NCBI GenBank assembly: GCA_015501605.1
Contig: JADNRZ010000001.1
Coordinates: 868,001 to 932,000 of the forward strand
From: Panaeolus papilionaceus
Lineage: Eukaryota > Basidiomycota > Agaricomycetes > Agaricales
Reading direction: 5' to 3'
Length of the DNA stretch: 64,000 nucleotides
The translations under genes were made by a program, and so were the position numbers. Shown piece by piece: positions 40,673 through 53,015 of this stretch (position 1 is the first letter of the stretch; each line of letters starts with the position of its first letter). A model generated the notes under the pieces. It searched no databases, was not told the DNA's origin, and saw nothing but the letters and a program-made list of their open reading frames with translations.

Positions 40673-40832
40673 GGGCAGCTCTTAAGCCCCCTTCATTTCT
40701 TGATACGATTGGAGTATTTAGTAGGAGTTGGTGTATATGTAGTTTATCTCATGTATATTAGCGATGATCACAACCAGACTGCTAACAAGCCCCAGTATAT
40801 AAATTGTTGATTTAAAATAAATAAATAAAAAG
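40673..40832 (+). mobile_element. Very short LINE-B 3' end (B6)
   Basis: Only the last 160 bp of the B 3'UTR (TTGGGGCAGCTCTTAAGCCC onward) with tail ATTTAAAATAAATAAATAAA. An extreme 5' truncation. Confidence 0.8.
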
Positions 40833-43147
40833 ATGACTGCATACGCGTCCCTAAGGACTTTGTTGTTACAATCAAGAGAGGGGGATTGGACAAGGATGGT
40901 GCCATCATCAACAAACGAGAGGAGGGTGGACTCAAAGTGAGTGGTCCAGAGTTCATACAGCTTCATGAGCAGCGCAATGTAGAGAGCTGAAAGGACTGGT
41001 GATACAGCAGAGCCCTGGCCAACCCCTACGTCTGCAGGATGTGGTTCAGAGACAAAGGAGTTCCATGCATAGCTGGTGGAGTGTCCAACAAGGTAACAAG
41101 CGAAGAAATCAACCCACTTGTGCAGAGAATCCCTGCTTCCTGAGGGTAGCCAACAACACTGTGTGGTTAAGAGAGGGGAAGAACTGTGTGATGTCAAAAG
41201 CCACAACACTCGTTTTCAGGCCCCTGGCCCATCCTGCGCGCACCAAGTGCGTCAAGATAAGCCCTGCATCCTCGGTTGAGCGCTGTCTAATGCCGCCAAG
41301 TTGGTTGGGGTGGAAGACACCATGTTCAATGGACTCAAACTGGATACGGTTGGAAATCATCTTCTTGAAGAGTTTCCCCAATGTGTTCAACAGCACAATT
41401 GGCTGGTACGCTTTGGGGGTAGAGTAGCTGCGCTTGTTCGGCCTGGGAATGATAACCGACATAGACTCCTTGAAGTGCTGAGGCCAACAGCCAAATGCGA
41501 ATCACGCTGCGAACCCCCTGGGTACACGTGACCCAAGGACCAACCATGTATCATGTGAGCCATCAGCTGAAGAGCCATGGCTCGTTTGCATCCTGTCAGG
41601 CAGGGCTACCTCTGTCAACGCGGAACTTTTTGCTATCTGTCTCACGTTGTGTAAGGCTATCACCTTCCCCAGATGTGAGCAGGTCTATCTCTTTTCTGAC
41701 TGCATGCCCGCCATTAGGCTTGCATTGGATTGCACGGAACACGGAGGTCAGGAACATAGCCTGGCTATTGTACATGCCCTAGCTGCTTGGCTCCCGCAGG
41801 GAGCCAACCAGCATGTACTTTTCGTACATACCCCCTCCCAGCTTCGCTGGGGTCCCCAGGGGAAAGCTCATGAGGCTGTCAGGTCTCTGCCCAGTGTCCG
41901 TGTCGGTCCACAGCCACGCACGATGCTTACATCACTCCGCGACTTTGCAGATCACGGGGCACTCTCACTCTGGGATGTGCAATTCTCAGATCAATCATAC
42001 AGGGGCAAACAGTTTATGCCCCTGCATGATGTGCATGGCCATCTTCTCAAGCCCACTACTAAGAAGGGTGGGTCTTGGCTACCAGCATTCGAAGCAGGTC
42101 CTCCGTCTTTGACTGCTCGTGCAGTTCGTTGTATAACGGGCCACGCTCCCATCGGTGAGTATTATCACTGCATGCAATTCAACCTCCCAGCCCCCCGATG
42201 TGTCTGCCAACACTTCAGATGGCGCTCACACATCCTGTGCCATTGTAAGAATTCAAGGCGCATCGCAGTTATCCCTGGGACACCTGGGAGCTAAACTGAT
42301 TCTTGAACGTGCACCCTCACGTGTTCTCCTTCTCCACTATATGCCCTGACCGCCCTCAGGAGGACATGGGCATTGGATGATGTGCTGAAGATGGGCACCT
42401 GTCAGGGTCCCGACAGTGCGTGTGGTCAAGACAATAGTTCATGTGTACATGGACTAGAGTTTAGCTGCCCGTTGCTTGCACAGTTCTTCCGTGAGGTAAC
42501 TCAAGGGCTTTGGCCAGTAGGTGCCCTCTCTTCATGATCGGCAACTGTGTCGAGGTGCGTTAACACCAACGACACGTGGATCGCCACTCTTAACAGACAC
42601 CTGCTTTGGCGGGATATGTCCTTATTGCTGCGCAATTGGCTTTGATATCTTGCCCTACAACACTGCTTGCCCTGTGCCTGCTGTAGTATATACCCAACTT
42701 AATTGGGGAGTGGTCATTCCTGTAGTTTACTACTCGTTTGTATTTACTGTGATCTGACCGGACTGCTGGTCGCGCACCAGTATATAAATTTTTGAACCAA
42801 AAAAAAAAAAAAAAACAGCCAAATGCGAAGCATCCATTTGCCAGCTCCAACAGGAGATCCACAATGTGCAAGTCCCCTGTGATCCGTTTGAGGTGCCCCC
42901 AAAGGCTGGTTGTTGTACCGGATGGCTTTGCATGGTGGCAACTTGCGCTGTTTGACCCACTCCATGAGGTCCCAGGGGTGCTTATTGGTTTCTGCAACCT
43001 CCTTGATTTATTCATCAAAGAAGTTGCGTTTGGCCGCCTTGGTGGCAGAGCAGAAGAGGTGCCAGTCCAGATCATCTCTGGAGGTGTGGAATTGGTCTAG
43101 CAGTTCGGAGCACTCATTGTTCCACCATGGTTGAGAGCATTGTGTAA
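40833..43147 (-). mobile_element. LINE-B copy B7 (RT region), interrupted by C2
   Basis: Minus-strand ORF2 from the RT catalytic box region (NNKVLRDAYAVI, FVDDGTILVQS) back through VVAFDITQFFPSLNH, RPN and FGCWPQHF. C2 sits at 41502-42815 with duplications CAGCCAAATGCGAA on both sides. Beyond C2 it continues as spacer, with about 195 bp deleted near 42900, to WWNNECSELLDQF at about 43130. Several CpG-type changes; YLVGHSTSYAW is kept. Confidence 0.82.
41502..42815 (+). mobile_element. LINE-C copy C2, 5'-truncated, inserted in B7
   Basis: Flanked by CAGCCAAATGCGAA (41488-41501 and 42816-42829), a perfect 14-bp duplication. Contains the second half of RNase H (AELFAICLTLCKAITF with the Glu, FSDCMPAIRLALDC with the Asp), HTPSQLRWGPQGKAHEAV, LTARAVRCITGHAPIGEYYH and the zinc region RCVCQHFRWRSHILCHC, then a 3'UTR of about 500 bp ending ATAAATTTTTGAACC and poly-A. 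Confidence 0.92.
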
Positions 43148-43605
43148 TTTTTTTTTTTTTTTGGTTCAACAATTTATACACCAGTGCGCAGCTGGCAGTC
43201 TGGTTGGGTCACAGTAAATACAAACGAAGTACGAGTACTAGGAATGACTACTCCCCAATTAAGTTGGGTATATACTACAGCAGGCACAGGGCAAGCAGTG
43301 TTGTAGGGCAAGATATCAAAGCCAATTGCGCAGCAATAAGGACATATCCCGCCAAAGCAGGTGTCTGTTAAGAGTGGCGATCCACGTGTCGTTGGTGTTA
43401 ACGCACCTCGACACAGTTGCCGATCATGAAGAGAGGGCACCTACTGGCCAAAGCCCTTGAGTTACCTCACGGAAGAACTGTGCAAGCAACGGGCAGCTAA
43501 ACTCTAGTCCATGTACACATGAACTATTGTCTTGACCACACGCACTGTCGGGACCCTGACAGGTGCCCATCTTCAGCACATCATCCAATGCCCATGTCCT
43601 CCTGA

Positions 43606-46600
43606 GGGCGGTCAGGGCATATAGTGGAGAAGGAGAACACGTGAGGGTGCACGTTCAAGAATCAGTTTAGCTCCCAGGTGTCCCAGGGATAACTGCGATG
43701 CGCCTTGAATTCTTACAATGGCACAGGATGTGTGAGCGCCATCTGAAGTGTTGGCAGACACATCGGGGGGCTGGGAGGTTGAATTGCATGCAGTGATAAT
43801 ACTCACCGATGGGAGCGTGGCCCGTTATACAACGAACTGCACGAGCAGTCAAAGACGGAGGACCTGCTTCGAATGCTGGTAGCCAAGACCCACCCTTCTT
43901 AGTAGTGGGCTTGAGAAGATGGCCATGCACATCATGCAGGGGCATAAACTGTTTGCCCCTGTATGATTGATCTGAGAATTGCACATCCCAGAGTGAGAGT
44001 GCCCCGTGATCTGCAAAGTCGCGGAGTGATGTAAGCATCGTGCGTGGCTGTGGACCGACACGGACACTGGGCAGAGACCTGACAGCCTCATGAGCTTTCC
44101 CCTGGGGACCCCAGCGAAGCTGGGAGGGGGTGTGTACAAAAAGTACTCACCAGTTGGCTCCCGCAGGGAGCCAAGTGGCTAGGGCGCGTATGATGGCCAG
44201 GCTGTGTTCCTGGCCTCCGTGTTCTGTGCAATCTACCACAAGCTTAATAGCAGGCATGCAGTCAGAGAAGAGATAGACCCGTTCACATCTAGGGAAGGTG
44301 ATAGCCTTACACAGCGTGAGACACATAGCAAAGAGTTCCGCATTGACAGAGGTAGCCCTGCCTGACAGGACACAAGTGAGCTATGGCTCTTCAGCCAATG
44401 GCTCACGTGTTCCCAGGGGGCTCGCAGTGTAAACTAACACCGCAACTGCCACCTGGAAGTGGTCATACCATGGAACTCCTGCATCGCACACAGCCACGAA
44501 CGACCCTGGGGTGGCAATTATCTGAGCCATGAGCTCAGCTAACTGCTCTGCTCGTGTCATCCACTCGCTGCCATCAGGCGGCGGGCTGGGCGGGGGTGGG
44601 AGGGTCTCGTTGATGTCCACTTGGAATGGGAAGTGTTCACCAAGAGGATTACCTGGCCTGGACTTGTCAGGCAAAAGCTTGATGGGTTCAGATAGTTGGG
44701 GGAGTATTGAGATGATCTCCATGACAGCGCCAGAGGTCTTCTGCCTTTCGGTTTCTGACATACACACATAGGAACCCGCAGAGCAGGTGACTGGCACTCA
44801 GGGTCCCAATGCGCCATGTAGAACGGTCCATGAGGCGCCTAAGGAGGAGTGGGATGGGGAGGAGGTCCGCAAGGGCCTCCACTCCTCCTATGGGTGTGGT
44901 GCGAAACGCACCTGTTATCCATAGTGCAGCCTTGCGCTGCATCCCATTAAACATCTTGAGTAGCTCCTTGTTACAAGCTCCTCTATAGAACCAGAGCCAG
45001 TGTCCCTATGTGGCTATGGGAAGCACACAAGTACAGTACAGCAGCCTGCGCTGGACCAGGGACAACCCCTGGAGTGAATTGCCAAGCATTCCCATTGACT
45101 TGACAGTTGTGAGTGCTTTGGTAGTATAATATTGCATGTGCTCCCCAAATGTGAGCCTGTGGTTGAAGTAGAAACCCAGGTCCCTCCAGATCGGTTTGGG
45201 TTTCAGCAGCGTGGCACCTGTATAAGGTGCATACCCCAGGTCGATGGGGGGTTAATTCCGTCTCACCTACGTGAGAAGTGGAATAATTCTGACTTATTGT
45301 GCTCCAGCACCAATGCTAGAGCAGTAAACAGAGTAAATATAATGCCATACACCGCCTGAAGGGCGGTAATGTTATCAGCCAGTTTCTTAGCCTGGCTAAT
45401 GAGGGTGCCATCGTCAACAAATGACAGCAGGTATGTAGACAGCGTGGCCCAAAGGGTGCGTGACTTGAATATCTTCATAACAGGAGCAATATAAAGGGCA
45501 GATAGAACTGGGGACAGGGCTCTGCCCTGTCCCACACCCATGTCTGCAGGCATCAGGTCAGAGACGAAGGTATTCCACGCATAGCAAGTAGAACGACCAA
45601 AGAGGTACAAGGCAAAAAACCTCCGGACTTTAGCAGGGAAACCCTGTTTTTCCAGTATGGCCATCAAAACTGTGTGGTTTAATGATGGAAAGAATTGCGC
45701 AATGTCAAATGCCACCACACTGGTAACCAGCCCCTTCACCCAGCCCGCTTGGACCATGTGCATAAGGATAAGGCCCGCATCCTCTGTCAAGCGCTATTTA
45801 ACACCCCCCAGTTGACATGGATGGAATATATCCAGTTTGAGGGTATCAAACTGGATGCAGGTCGAGATAAGCTTCTCGATAAGTTTGCCAAGCGTGTTCA
45901 GGAGCACAATGGGTCTAAACAACTTGGGTGTAGAGTAGGATGGCTTCCCCGCCTTCGGAATAATGACCAAGGTAGAGTCCTTGAAGTGACTAGGCCAATG
46001 CCTGCCTAGCGGCAGGCATTGGCTAGCTGGACAAAGAGTGACTTGACGCCATTAGCGTCGATCACTCTCTTGAGGTATCACCACGTGATGTGGTCGGGAC
46101 CTGGCATGGAGAGCCTGGAGCACGTGACGAGGGTGTTGCGCAGCTCTAGGCTGGAGAATGGCTCCCATTCCCTCTCCTGCAGAGAGGGAAGCTCTTCCAA
46201 TACTGACAGGTTGTAGGGCCTGTCGGTAGCAGAGTTATAAGTGCCGTGGAGTCCCTCCCACAGCAAATCAACAGTATGGCACGGTTGCCTGCGATACTGA
46301 GTTGCTTCTGATGGAGGCAACTTGCGCTTCTGTACCCAGTTCATCAGGTCCCATGGGCGCTTGTTGGTTTCTGCAATTTTTTCGATTTCAGCATCGAAAA
46401 ACTCCCTCTTCGCGCTGCAGACAGTGGAGTGGAGGGCCTGCCACTTGTCCTTTTCCCAGTTGGACCGGAAAGTGGCAAGGGCAGTTGCACAATCATCATT
46501 CCACCACGCCTTAGAGAAGGCACATCCCACGAGGCCTTGAAGCCCTGCACAAAGGGCAGATAGAAAAGCCTTCTCCGTGTCCAAATTAGGCTTGATCGAC

Positions 46601-46646
46601 TTGCGAGGAGGAGCTGTAGGCTCCTCTGAGCAAGGGGGATGTGATC
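43606..46646 (-). pseudogene. LINE-C ORF2 of C3: spacer, RT, RNase H, zinc region
   Basis: RT: SVVAFDIAQFFPSLNH, GVGQGRALSPVLSALY (Ser to Arg in motif B), FVDDGTLISQAKKL and LEHNKSELFHFSRR. Connector WITGAFRTTPIGGVEALADLL. RNase H opens with AVCDAGVPWYDHFQVAV, carries AELFA and FSDCMPAIKL in shifted frames. C-terminus CVCQHFRWRSHILCHC. Frameshifts occur near 45790, 45255, 44960 and 44810. Related to A at most positions but with its own codon and residue changes throughout. Confidence 0.75.
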
Positions 46647-47600
46647 CACTAGTAGCAACCAAGATCTTACAAGAAAATGGGCTATAGCCTAGACAAACGC
46701 TTGGGCAATTCCCTAGGTAAGATATTGGTACATCTTATTACTTGCCTGTGCGATTCTTAAGAAAATTAGTAGGGCAATTCTTACTGAATGTAGGCTGGGT
46801 ACCCAGCGATTTTGGTGCGCGAATCTTATGGACTGTAGGCTGGGTACCCAGTGATTGTGATGCGCGAATCTTACACAATACAGGCTGGGTACCCAGCGAT
46901 TGTAGTGCGCGAATCTTACAGGTTGTAGGCTGGGTACCCAGTGATTGTAGTGCACGAATCTTACAGAATGCAGGCTGGGTACCCTGCAATTTTGATATGC
47001 GAATCTTACAGAACACAGGCTGGGTACCCTGCAATTTTGACATGCAAATCTTATGGAATATGGGCTAGGTACCTGGTGATTATGATGTGCGAATCTTACA
47101 CAATAGGCCTGTGTACCCAGCAATTTTGACACACGAATCTTACACAATACAGGCTGGGTACCCTGCAATTGTGGTGTGCGAATCTTACAGAGCACAGGCT
47201 AGGTACCCCACAATTTTGATGTACAAATCTTACAGAATATGGGCTAGCTACCCAATGATTCTGACATCTTCGAATCTTATTCAATTCAGGCTGGGCACCC
47301 AGTAGTCTTGATGTGCAAATCTTACAGAACATGGGTTAGCTACCCAACAATTGTGGTGTGCGAATCTTACAGAACAAAGGCTGGATACCCAGCAATTGTG
47401 ATGGATAGGGGCTTGGGATTTATCTGGCTGGGTGGAAGAAAGGTTGTGAGATAGATATGATATGGGTATGGGTGTGTAGAGAAAAAAAGTCAAATACCCT
47501 TTGATCCTCCTTCTCCTCCTTCCCCTGCTGCTTTTCTGGCTTTATTTCTCCACACTCACTGCAGCTATTGACATGAAACTCTGCATGCCTCTTGATATTC
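46647..47600 (+). repeat. Left inverted arm with 13 tandem 45-bp units
   Basis: Units at regular 45-bp spacing from about 46800 to 47405, each with CGAATCTTACA and the palindrome CTGGGTACCCAG or a variant. After the array a unique stretch (TTGGGATTTATCTGG to GCATGCCTCTTGATAT) also belongs to the arm, since it is mirrored at 48747-48960. Confidence 0.93.
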
Positions 47601-48746
47601 ATTATGATATGGCTCTCCTTGTTCCAATAGTCAAAATACACATCATCCATCATTCTATTAGCATATTCATATATATTGACACAAATTAGTAAAAGAGCCC
47701 ACTACAATAGAATGCTTCTTTGGGGTGCATGCTGGTAACATTCCAATATCAATATTGCAGATAGAGAATCTGAAATCCAATAGAAATGCATTATAGTTCT
47801 CAATATTGCATATAGAATTAGCAAAAGGCATGTTCCAGCTAGTCAGTGTTTCTATGACTTTATCCATTGGAATTTCACCACATATACTGATCTCTACCAT
47901 TGTCCAAGTGTTTATATGCACTATGTTTAATGTTCACCATAGCCTACTACATCACATATTGAGCTGCATTTGTAATGTTAGCTATATGTTCATGTTGGGC
48001 TTAAAATACATTATTCTGCAAGTTACTATACCATAGCAACATCATTTATACTGCCTAAATGACAGGCAAACAACCCATTGACTCTAGTTACACAATGCAA
48101 AAAACCCAAAGTGATTTGAACAAGTGTAGCTATCTGTACACTTAAAATGGTGCATAACCATCACAGTTGATGTTGTGTTTCATGATCACCACCACATCAA
48201 ACTCCTTCTGAACGCTTTTTTGAGGCTCTAGCCTTCCACAATCATCCAATTCACTTCAAACCTTTTGTCAATATTACATATTTTGGCCCTTCATCCACCT
48301 GTACATTCTGATTAAATTATTTTGCTTCTGCTCCTCTGTGATAAGCTTATCAGTGGAAATTTGAAGAATTTTGAGATGTTCTCAGAATCCTTTGGGGGTG
48401 GGCTACTTTTGAAGGCACAATTGAAGCGTTATCAGAACAGTTTGGAGGATGTTAAAGCATTCAATATTCATTATGTTATTCACAAATTACTACTTTGCAA
48501 AGTTTCAACAGTATTTATGGGTTTCTATTCTAAAACCAGATATTCTTGTGAATCCAAGTGTTGAAAACAATACAATTACATACTGTAAAAAATATTCAAG
48601 AGGTTTTGTGGCTGAGAGGGGGGTCAAAGTAACTATTATTAGGTATACAGAGTGCAAGTAATGAATTTAGAGATGTAATTAATGAATAGCATGTGTGTGA
48701 AGGGTGCAATTTGGATATAAGTGCAGATACACATATTTACATTATA
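47601..48746. other. Core of the inverted-arm element; no recognisable gene
   Basis: AT-rich, 1.1 kb. On the minus strand two short frames (IDIGMLPACTPKKHSIVVG and, in another frame, YEYANRMMDDVYFDYWNKE) lie in series near 47760-47600 and could be remains of one coding sequence running into the arm (HAEFHVNSCSECGEIKPE). I do not recognise the protein. Confidence 0.5.
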
Positions 48747-49967
48747 TATCAAGAGGCATGCAGAGTTTCATGTCAATAGCTGCAGTGAGTGTGGAGAAAT
48801 AAAGCCAGAAAAGCAGCAGGGGAAGGAGGAGAAGGAGGATCAAAGGGTATTTGACTTTTTTTCTCTACACACCCATACCCATATCATATCTATCTCACAA
48901 CCTTTCTTCCACCCAGCCAGATAAATCCCAAGCCCCTATCCATCACAATTGCTGGGTATCCAGCCTTTGTTCTGTAAGATTCGCACACCACAATTGTTGG
49001 GTAGCTAACCCATGTTCTGTAAGATTTGCACATCAAGACTACTGGGTGCCCAGCCTGAATTGAATAAGATTCGAAGATGTCAGAATCATTGGGTAGCTAG
49101 CCCATATTCTGTAAGATTTGTACATCAAAATTGTGGGGTACCTAGCCTGTGCTCTGTAAGATTCGCACACCACAATTGCAGGGTACCCAGCCTGTATTGT
49201 GTAAGATTCGTGTGTCAAAATTGCTGGGTACACAGGCCTATTGTGTAAGATTCGCACATCATAATCACCAGGTACCTAGCCCATATTCCATAAGATTTGC
49301 ATGTCAAAATTGCAGGGTACCCAGCCTGTGTTCTGTAAGATTCGCATATCAAAATTGCAGGGTACCCAGCCTGCATTCTGTAAGATTCGTGCACTACAAT
49401 CACTGGGTACCCAGCCTACAACCTGTAAGATTCGCGCACTACAATCGCTGGGTACCCAGCCTGTATTGTGTAAGATTCGCGCATCACAATCACTGGGTAC
49501 CCAGCCTACAGTCCATAAGATTCGCGCACCAAAATCGCTAGGTACCTAGCCTACAATGTGTAAGATTCACGCAGGAAAATCGTTCGGTACCTAGCCTACG
49601 GTGTGTAAGATTCGTGCACCAAAATCGTTCGGTACCTAGCCTACAATGTGTAAGATTCGCACAGGACAATCGCTAGGTACCTAGCCTATGGTGAGTAAGA
49701 TTCGCGCACCAAAATCACTGGGTACCTAGCCTACAATGTGTAAGATTCGTGCACTAAAATCGTTCGGTACCTAGCCTATGGTGTGTAAGATTCGTGCACT
49801 AAAATTGCTGGGTACCCAGCCTACATTCAGTAAGAATTGCCCTACTAATTTTCTTAAGAATCGCACAGGCAAGTAATAAGATGTACCAATATCTTACCTA
49901 GGGAATTGCCCAAGCGTTTGTCCAGGCTATAGCCCTAATTTATGCAAGATCTTGGTAGCCACGAGTC
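48747..49967 (-). repeat. Right inverted arm with 19 tandem 45-bp units
   Basis: Mirror of the left arm. Units at 45-bp spacing from about 48975 to 49830. The six extra units lie toward the outside (about 49540-49800) and differ from the rest: they carry GGTACCTAGCC or TTCGGTACC instead of GGGTACCC. The arm is therefore about 270 bp longer than the left one. Confidence 0.93.
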
Positions 49968-49974
49968 TGTGATC

Positions 49975-50286
49975 ACAGACGCCTTGCCAGGATCTGTTGT
50001 GCTTCGGCATGTGGGACAGCGAGTGTTCCACCTTGAGAAAGACAAGATCAATCACTGTAGGTGAGAGATCCTCCTGAAAGGGCACATGTGTCAGTCCTGG
50101 ATTAACCAGTTCCAACCAGCACAGCCCCGTTTCGGCTGCAATCTCCATTATCATGACAGCCCGCGAATTGTGCCCTTCTACATCTGGATCCCAGATGTGT
50201 GAGTGACAGTTGAAGTCCCCCCCCCATATATACAAGTGGGGGGAGTTCCTCAATATGGTTGTGCATGAAGCACGTAGTGCTTCCAG
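49975..50286 (-). pseudogene. LINE-C ORF2 of C3: endonuclease scrap
   Basis: Encodes WGGDFNCHSHIWDPDVEGHN (catalytic GDFN block), THVPFQEDLSPTVIDLVF and the start of the SDH block as VCDHR at the insertion point. The upstream endonuclease is missing beyond 50286, at the LTR. Confidence 0.85.
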
Positions 50287-51609
50287 TGATACGCTGAAAA
50301 CGCGTTCAGCCCTTGAAAACGACGTAAAACCATCATTCGAGGGATCTTGGAACAGCTACGGGGACCGCAGACAGTAGTTGAACGTCTCGGAGTTGCGTGT
50401 CAGGACCTTAGAACTTATCAGGTCATGACTAGCACTTAAGTTGGACCTTCATCGATAAACACCTCTTATATTAACAAGTCTACGAGGCATGCTATTACCC
50501 TGAGACCCTCAGAAAGCCTATCTACGAACTCCTATGTTGACACTCGACTTATACATTGCCACGGATAAAGCCTACGAAGGCATGTGATGCCATCAACGGG
50601 GATCACTGTGGAACAAGACCTCTAATAAGCTACGACCTTAAGCGCCGAAGAGCTCCGATCCTATCCTTGAGTCCGAAGGAGGTCTAGACCTCACAAGTCG
50701 GGACTATCGGAGGACAAAGGAGACTTAGGAGAAGGAAACAACAAAGATGAGGGTTACGAATGCGATCGGACTTGGTCGAGGCCAGTCTGAGGGTACCAAC
50801 GGATGTGGTGAAGCCGGACTAACCAGTGTAAAAGAGGTTCAACCCTCATAATATGGCATGTGATTCAACTCACCAAGCTTTTCTTAGTACTACTTAGTAT
50901 GCCAGAGTGATCGACGGCTCTCCAAAGACACTCTTGGCTCTTTCTCTTAGTTTCTCTTATGTTTGTTTCGACTCTCTTAGCCAAACCCCTACTCTCATAT
51001 AAAAAGCCCTGTAAATCATAGAATAAAGAAGAGAAAATCTCCCCAAGACTTAGATAGCAATTGTGTGCGTCTAAGGGCCCAAAGAGTTGTTTCTCGCGTA
51101 CTTTGAGTGCGACTAGTGTGTTGAATTTGATTGGTTTTTGTTGGATTTTGTGTGTTTGCAAGCTTGGTCATTGGATCGTTGAGTGCATTTGCCTGACTAA
51201 TGCTCGATTGTTGGTTCTAAGGACATCTTCGGTCGTGGACTGTTGTGTCTCTTGTCAGAGTTAGTGGGAGACGTCGCCTTTGTACACCTCTTGGTTGTCT
51301 TAGGCTCATCTTTGCTATCTCTTTGGGTTATTTTATCTCGAGCCTAGACCCTGGCATCATTCCTTGGTCGTCTACGATGCTTGGACTTGCTACCTCTAGT
51401 TTAAAAACACACTTAATTCAGCTGCTCCTTGTGAGGAACCAGACAGCTTGTCACATTTCCCCCTCGAACACGCAGTACTGTCGTAGGATCAGACATCAAC
51501 GGACACCTTCGTAGCTCATAACAAGACCTTAGACCTTCTATTGAGGTTGTTGGTTTGTTGTGTTGTTGTGTTGGTGTTGTATAGGTGTTTCCCCGCGCTC
51601 AGCACATCA
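50287..51609 (+). repeat. Solo LTR of an unidentified LTR retrotransposon
   Basis: Ends TGATACGCTGAAAACGCG and CGCGCTCAGCACATCA are imperfect inverted copies of each other (TGAT..GCTGA). Flanks CCAG and CCGG could be a 4-bp duplication with one change. A promoter-like CATATAAAAAGCCC lies at 50996-51009 with AATAAAG 20 bp later, the usual U3/R layout. GC content and CpG density exceed those of the DNA to its right, so it is younger than that region. Short open frames inside are not convincing genes. Confidence 0.65.
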
Positions 51610-51616
51610 CCGGCAC

Positions 51617-53013
51617 CAGTACTTTCCACTGACACAAGCCTTTCAGCTGAGCCTCAGCTGAGACTCGGCTGAACCTCAGCTGAACCTCAGCTTAACCTCA
51701 GTATAACCATAGATTTTGAAAATAAACATATGTTTATCAGCTGAACATCAGTGAACCTCAGCTGAGGTTCACTTGAGGCTCAGCTGAGGCTCAGCTGGGC
51801 ATCAGTAGAACTCTAACTTTGATAGGTATAAGAGAGTTGCTTGATGGTCTTGTTTGATAGTAGAAAGCAAGTGTGATAGTTCAGTACCATCTGTCACCAA
51901 AGACCATGTGACAATCAGAGTTGGTCATATCTATGTACATACAAACAATTCACTTGTAATACTAGTGTCACAGCTGTGTTAAACAGTTTCATATTTATGT
52001 GATATGTGACAATATGTATAGACTGTCACAATTATTGTCACAAACATCATAAAAAAGATCCTGAGGGTTTCACACATGATAAAATAGAATAGTGCAATGT
52101 GTGACATGAGATTGTCACATATTCTCACACTACACATTGACAGGCAACTGAGAATCACCTGGGCCAGTGCAAAGTACTGTCAGCTCAGCTGAACCTCAGG
52201 TGGTAAGTAATCAATACAAGTTACATGACTATTAAAACTATAACTAATAAGCTGAGATTCAGCTGAGGTTCAGCTGAACCTCAGTTCTTCAGCTGAGCCT
52301 CAGCTGAGCCCTCAGTTGCTAGTTTCAGTTTACCTCACCGAGGCTCGGTTAATTTTGGCAGAGAACTCAACCGAGGCTCAGCTGAGGCTCAGTTGAGTAT
52401 CAGGTGAGCCTCAGCTGAGCCTCATTTTACACCAAAAAAAACCATTCTCTACTAGTTTTAGTAATAGAATTAATTGACCTGATAAGCTGAGGCTCAGCTG
52501 AAACATTTGGGCTAGAGTAAAGTCCTTGTAATTGTATACCTGGGGATTGCTGATAGATTTCCCAATATTACAAATTCTCTTGGCAAATGTGTCACAATAT
52601 GTTATCTAATATGTCACAACAAAGCCACCAAACAAGCCATGCAGGCATGACAAACTGTATTATGTAATAATATAGGTAGAAAACTGCAAAGAACAATAAC
52701 ACAACCAATACATATAGATTATGAGCTGATATTCAGCTGATCATCAGCTGAGCCTCAGCTGAGCCTCAGTTCTGTGAACCAATAATACTTGGCTGAAAGA
52801 ACCGAAACTACTAGCCAAGACCTCAGCTGAGTATCAGTTCAACCTCAGCCAATCCTCAGCCAATCCTTGGTTGAGCCTCAGTTCATTAGTTTATAAAGCT
52901 AATCACTAAACTATATGATAAGCAAAAATATTAATTTATGAACTGATGATAAGCTGACGAACTGATCATCGGCTGAGCCTCAGCTGAAAAGTTTGGGTTA
53001 GTGTAAAGTCCTC
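51617..53013. mobile_element. Cluster of CAGTACTTT-type elements with CAGCTGAGCCTCAGC repeats
   Basis: Left end CAGTACTTTCCACTGAC; right end (inward) GAGGACTTTACACTAACCC. Internal ends at about 52150-52180 (GGGCCAGTGCAAAGTACT) and 52500-52520 (GCTAGAGTAAAGTCCT) show at least two, probably three, elements side by side or nested. Subterminal zones are packed with CAGCTGAGCCTCAGCTGAGG words. The stretch 51880-52145 is homologous (inverted) to the 15300-15550 core of the CGATCG element. No coding sequence. Confidence 0.8.
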
Positions 53014-53015
53014 TC

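Larger units (their letters stand above)
46647..49967. mobile_element. 3.3-kb foldback-like element with long inverted arms of 45-bp palindromic repeats
   Basis: Inserted in the endonuclease part of C3. Arms start [CG]ACTNGTNGCNACCAAGATCTT inward from both sides; outside lies TGTGATC on both sides. An alternative border is the inner repeat CAAGATCTT (9 bp, palindromic so ambiguous). The arms continue with GGGCTATAGCCT and then tandem repeats. Long arms plus a 7-9 bp duplication recall Mutator-like or foldback elements, but no transposase is recognisable in the 1.1-kb core. Confidence 0.88.
43148..50286 (-). mobile_element. LINE-C copy C3, split by the long-inverted-arm element
   Basis: Poly-T at 43148-43162, family C 3'UTR, ORF2 RNase H and RT to about 46646, then, beyond the 46647-49967 insertion, endonuclease sequence to 50286, where a solo LTR begins. 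The flanking words TGTGATC (46640-46646 and 49968-49974) join the two halves. Confidence 0.85.

Noticed and set aside
46713..49549. Repeat-rich ORFs (KIR, VRFAH repeats) in the 45-bp arrays
   Set aside because: 45 is a multiple of three, so every frame of the array stays open; the repeats are DNA structure, not protein.
46800..49830. CRISPR-like array (regular repeats)
   Set aside because: The 45-bp units are contiguous and diverged with no unique spacers, lie in inverted arms, and the genome is eukaryotic.
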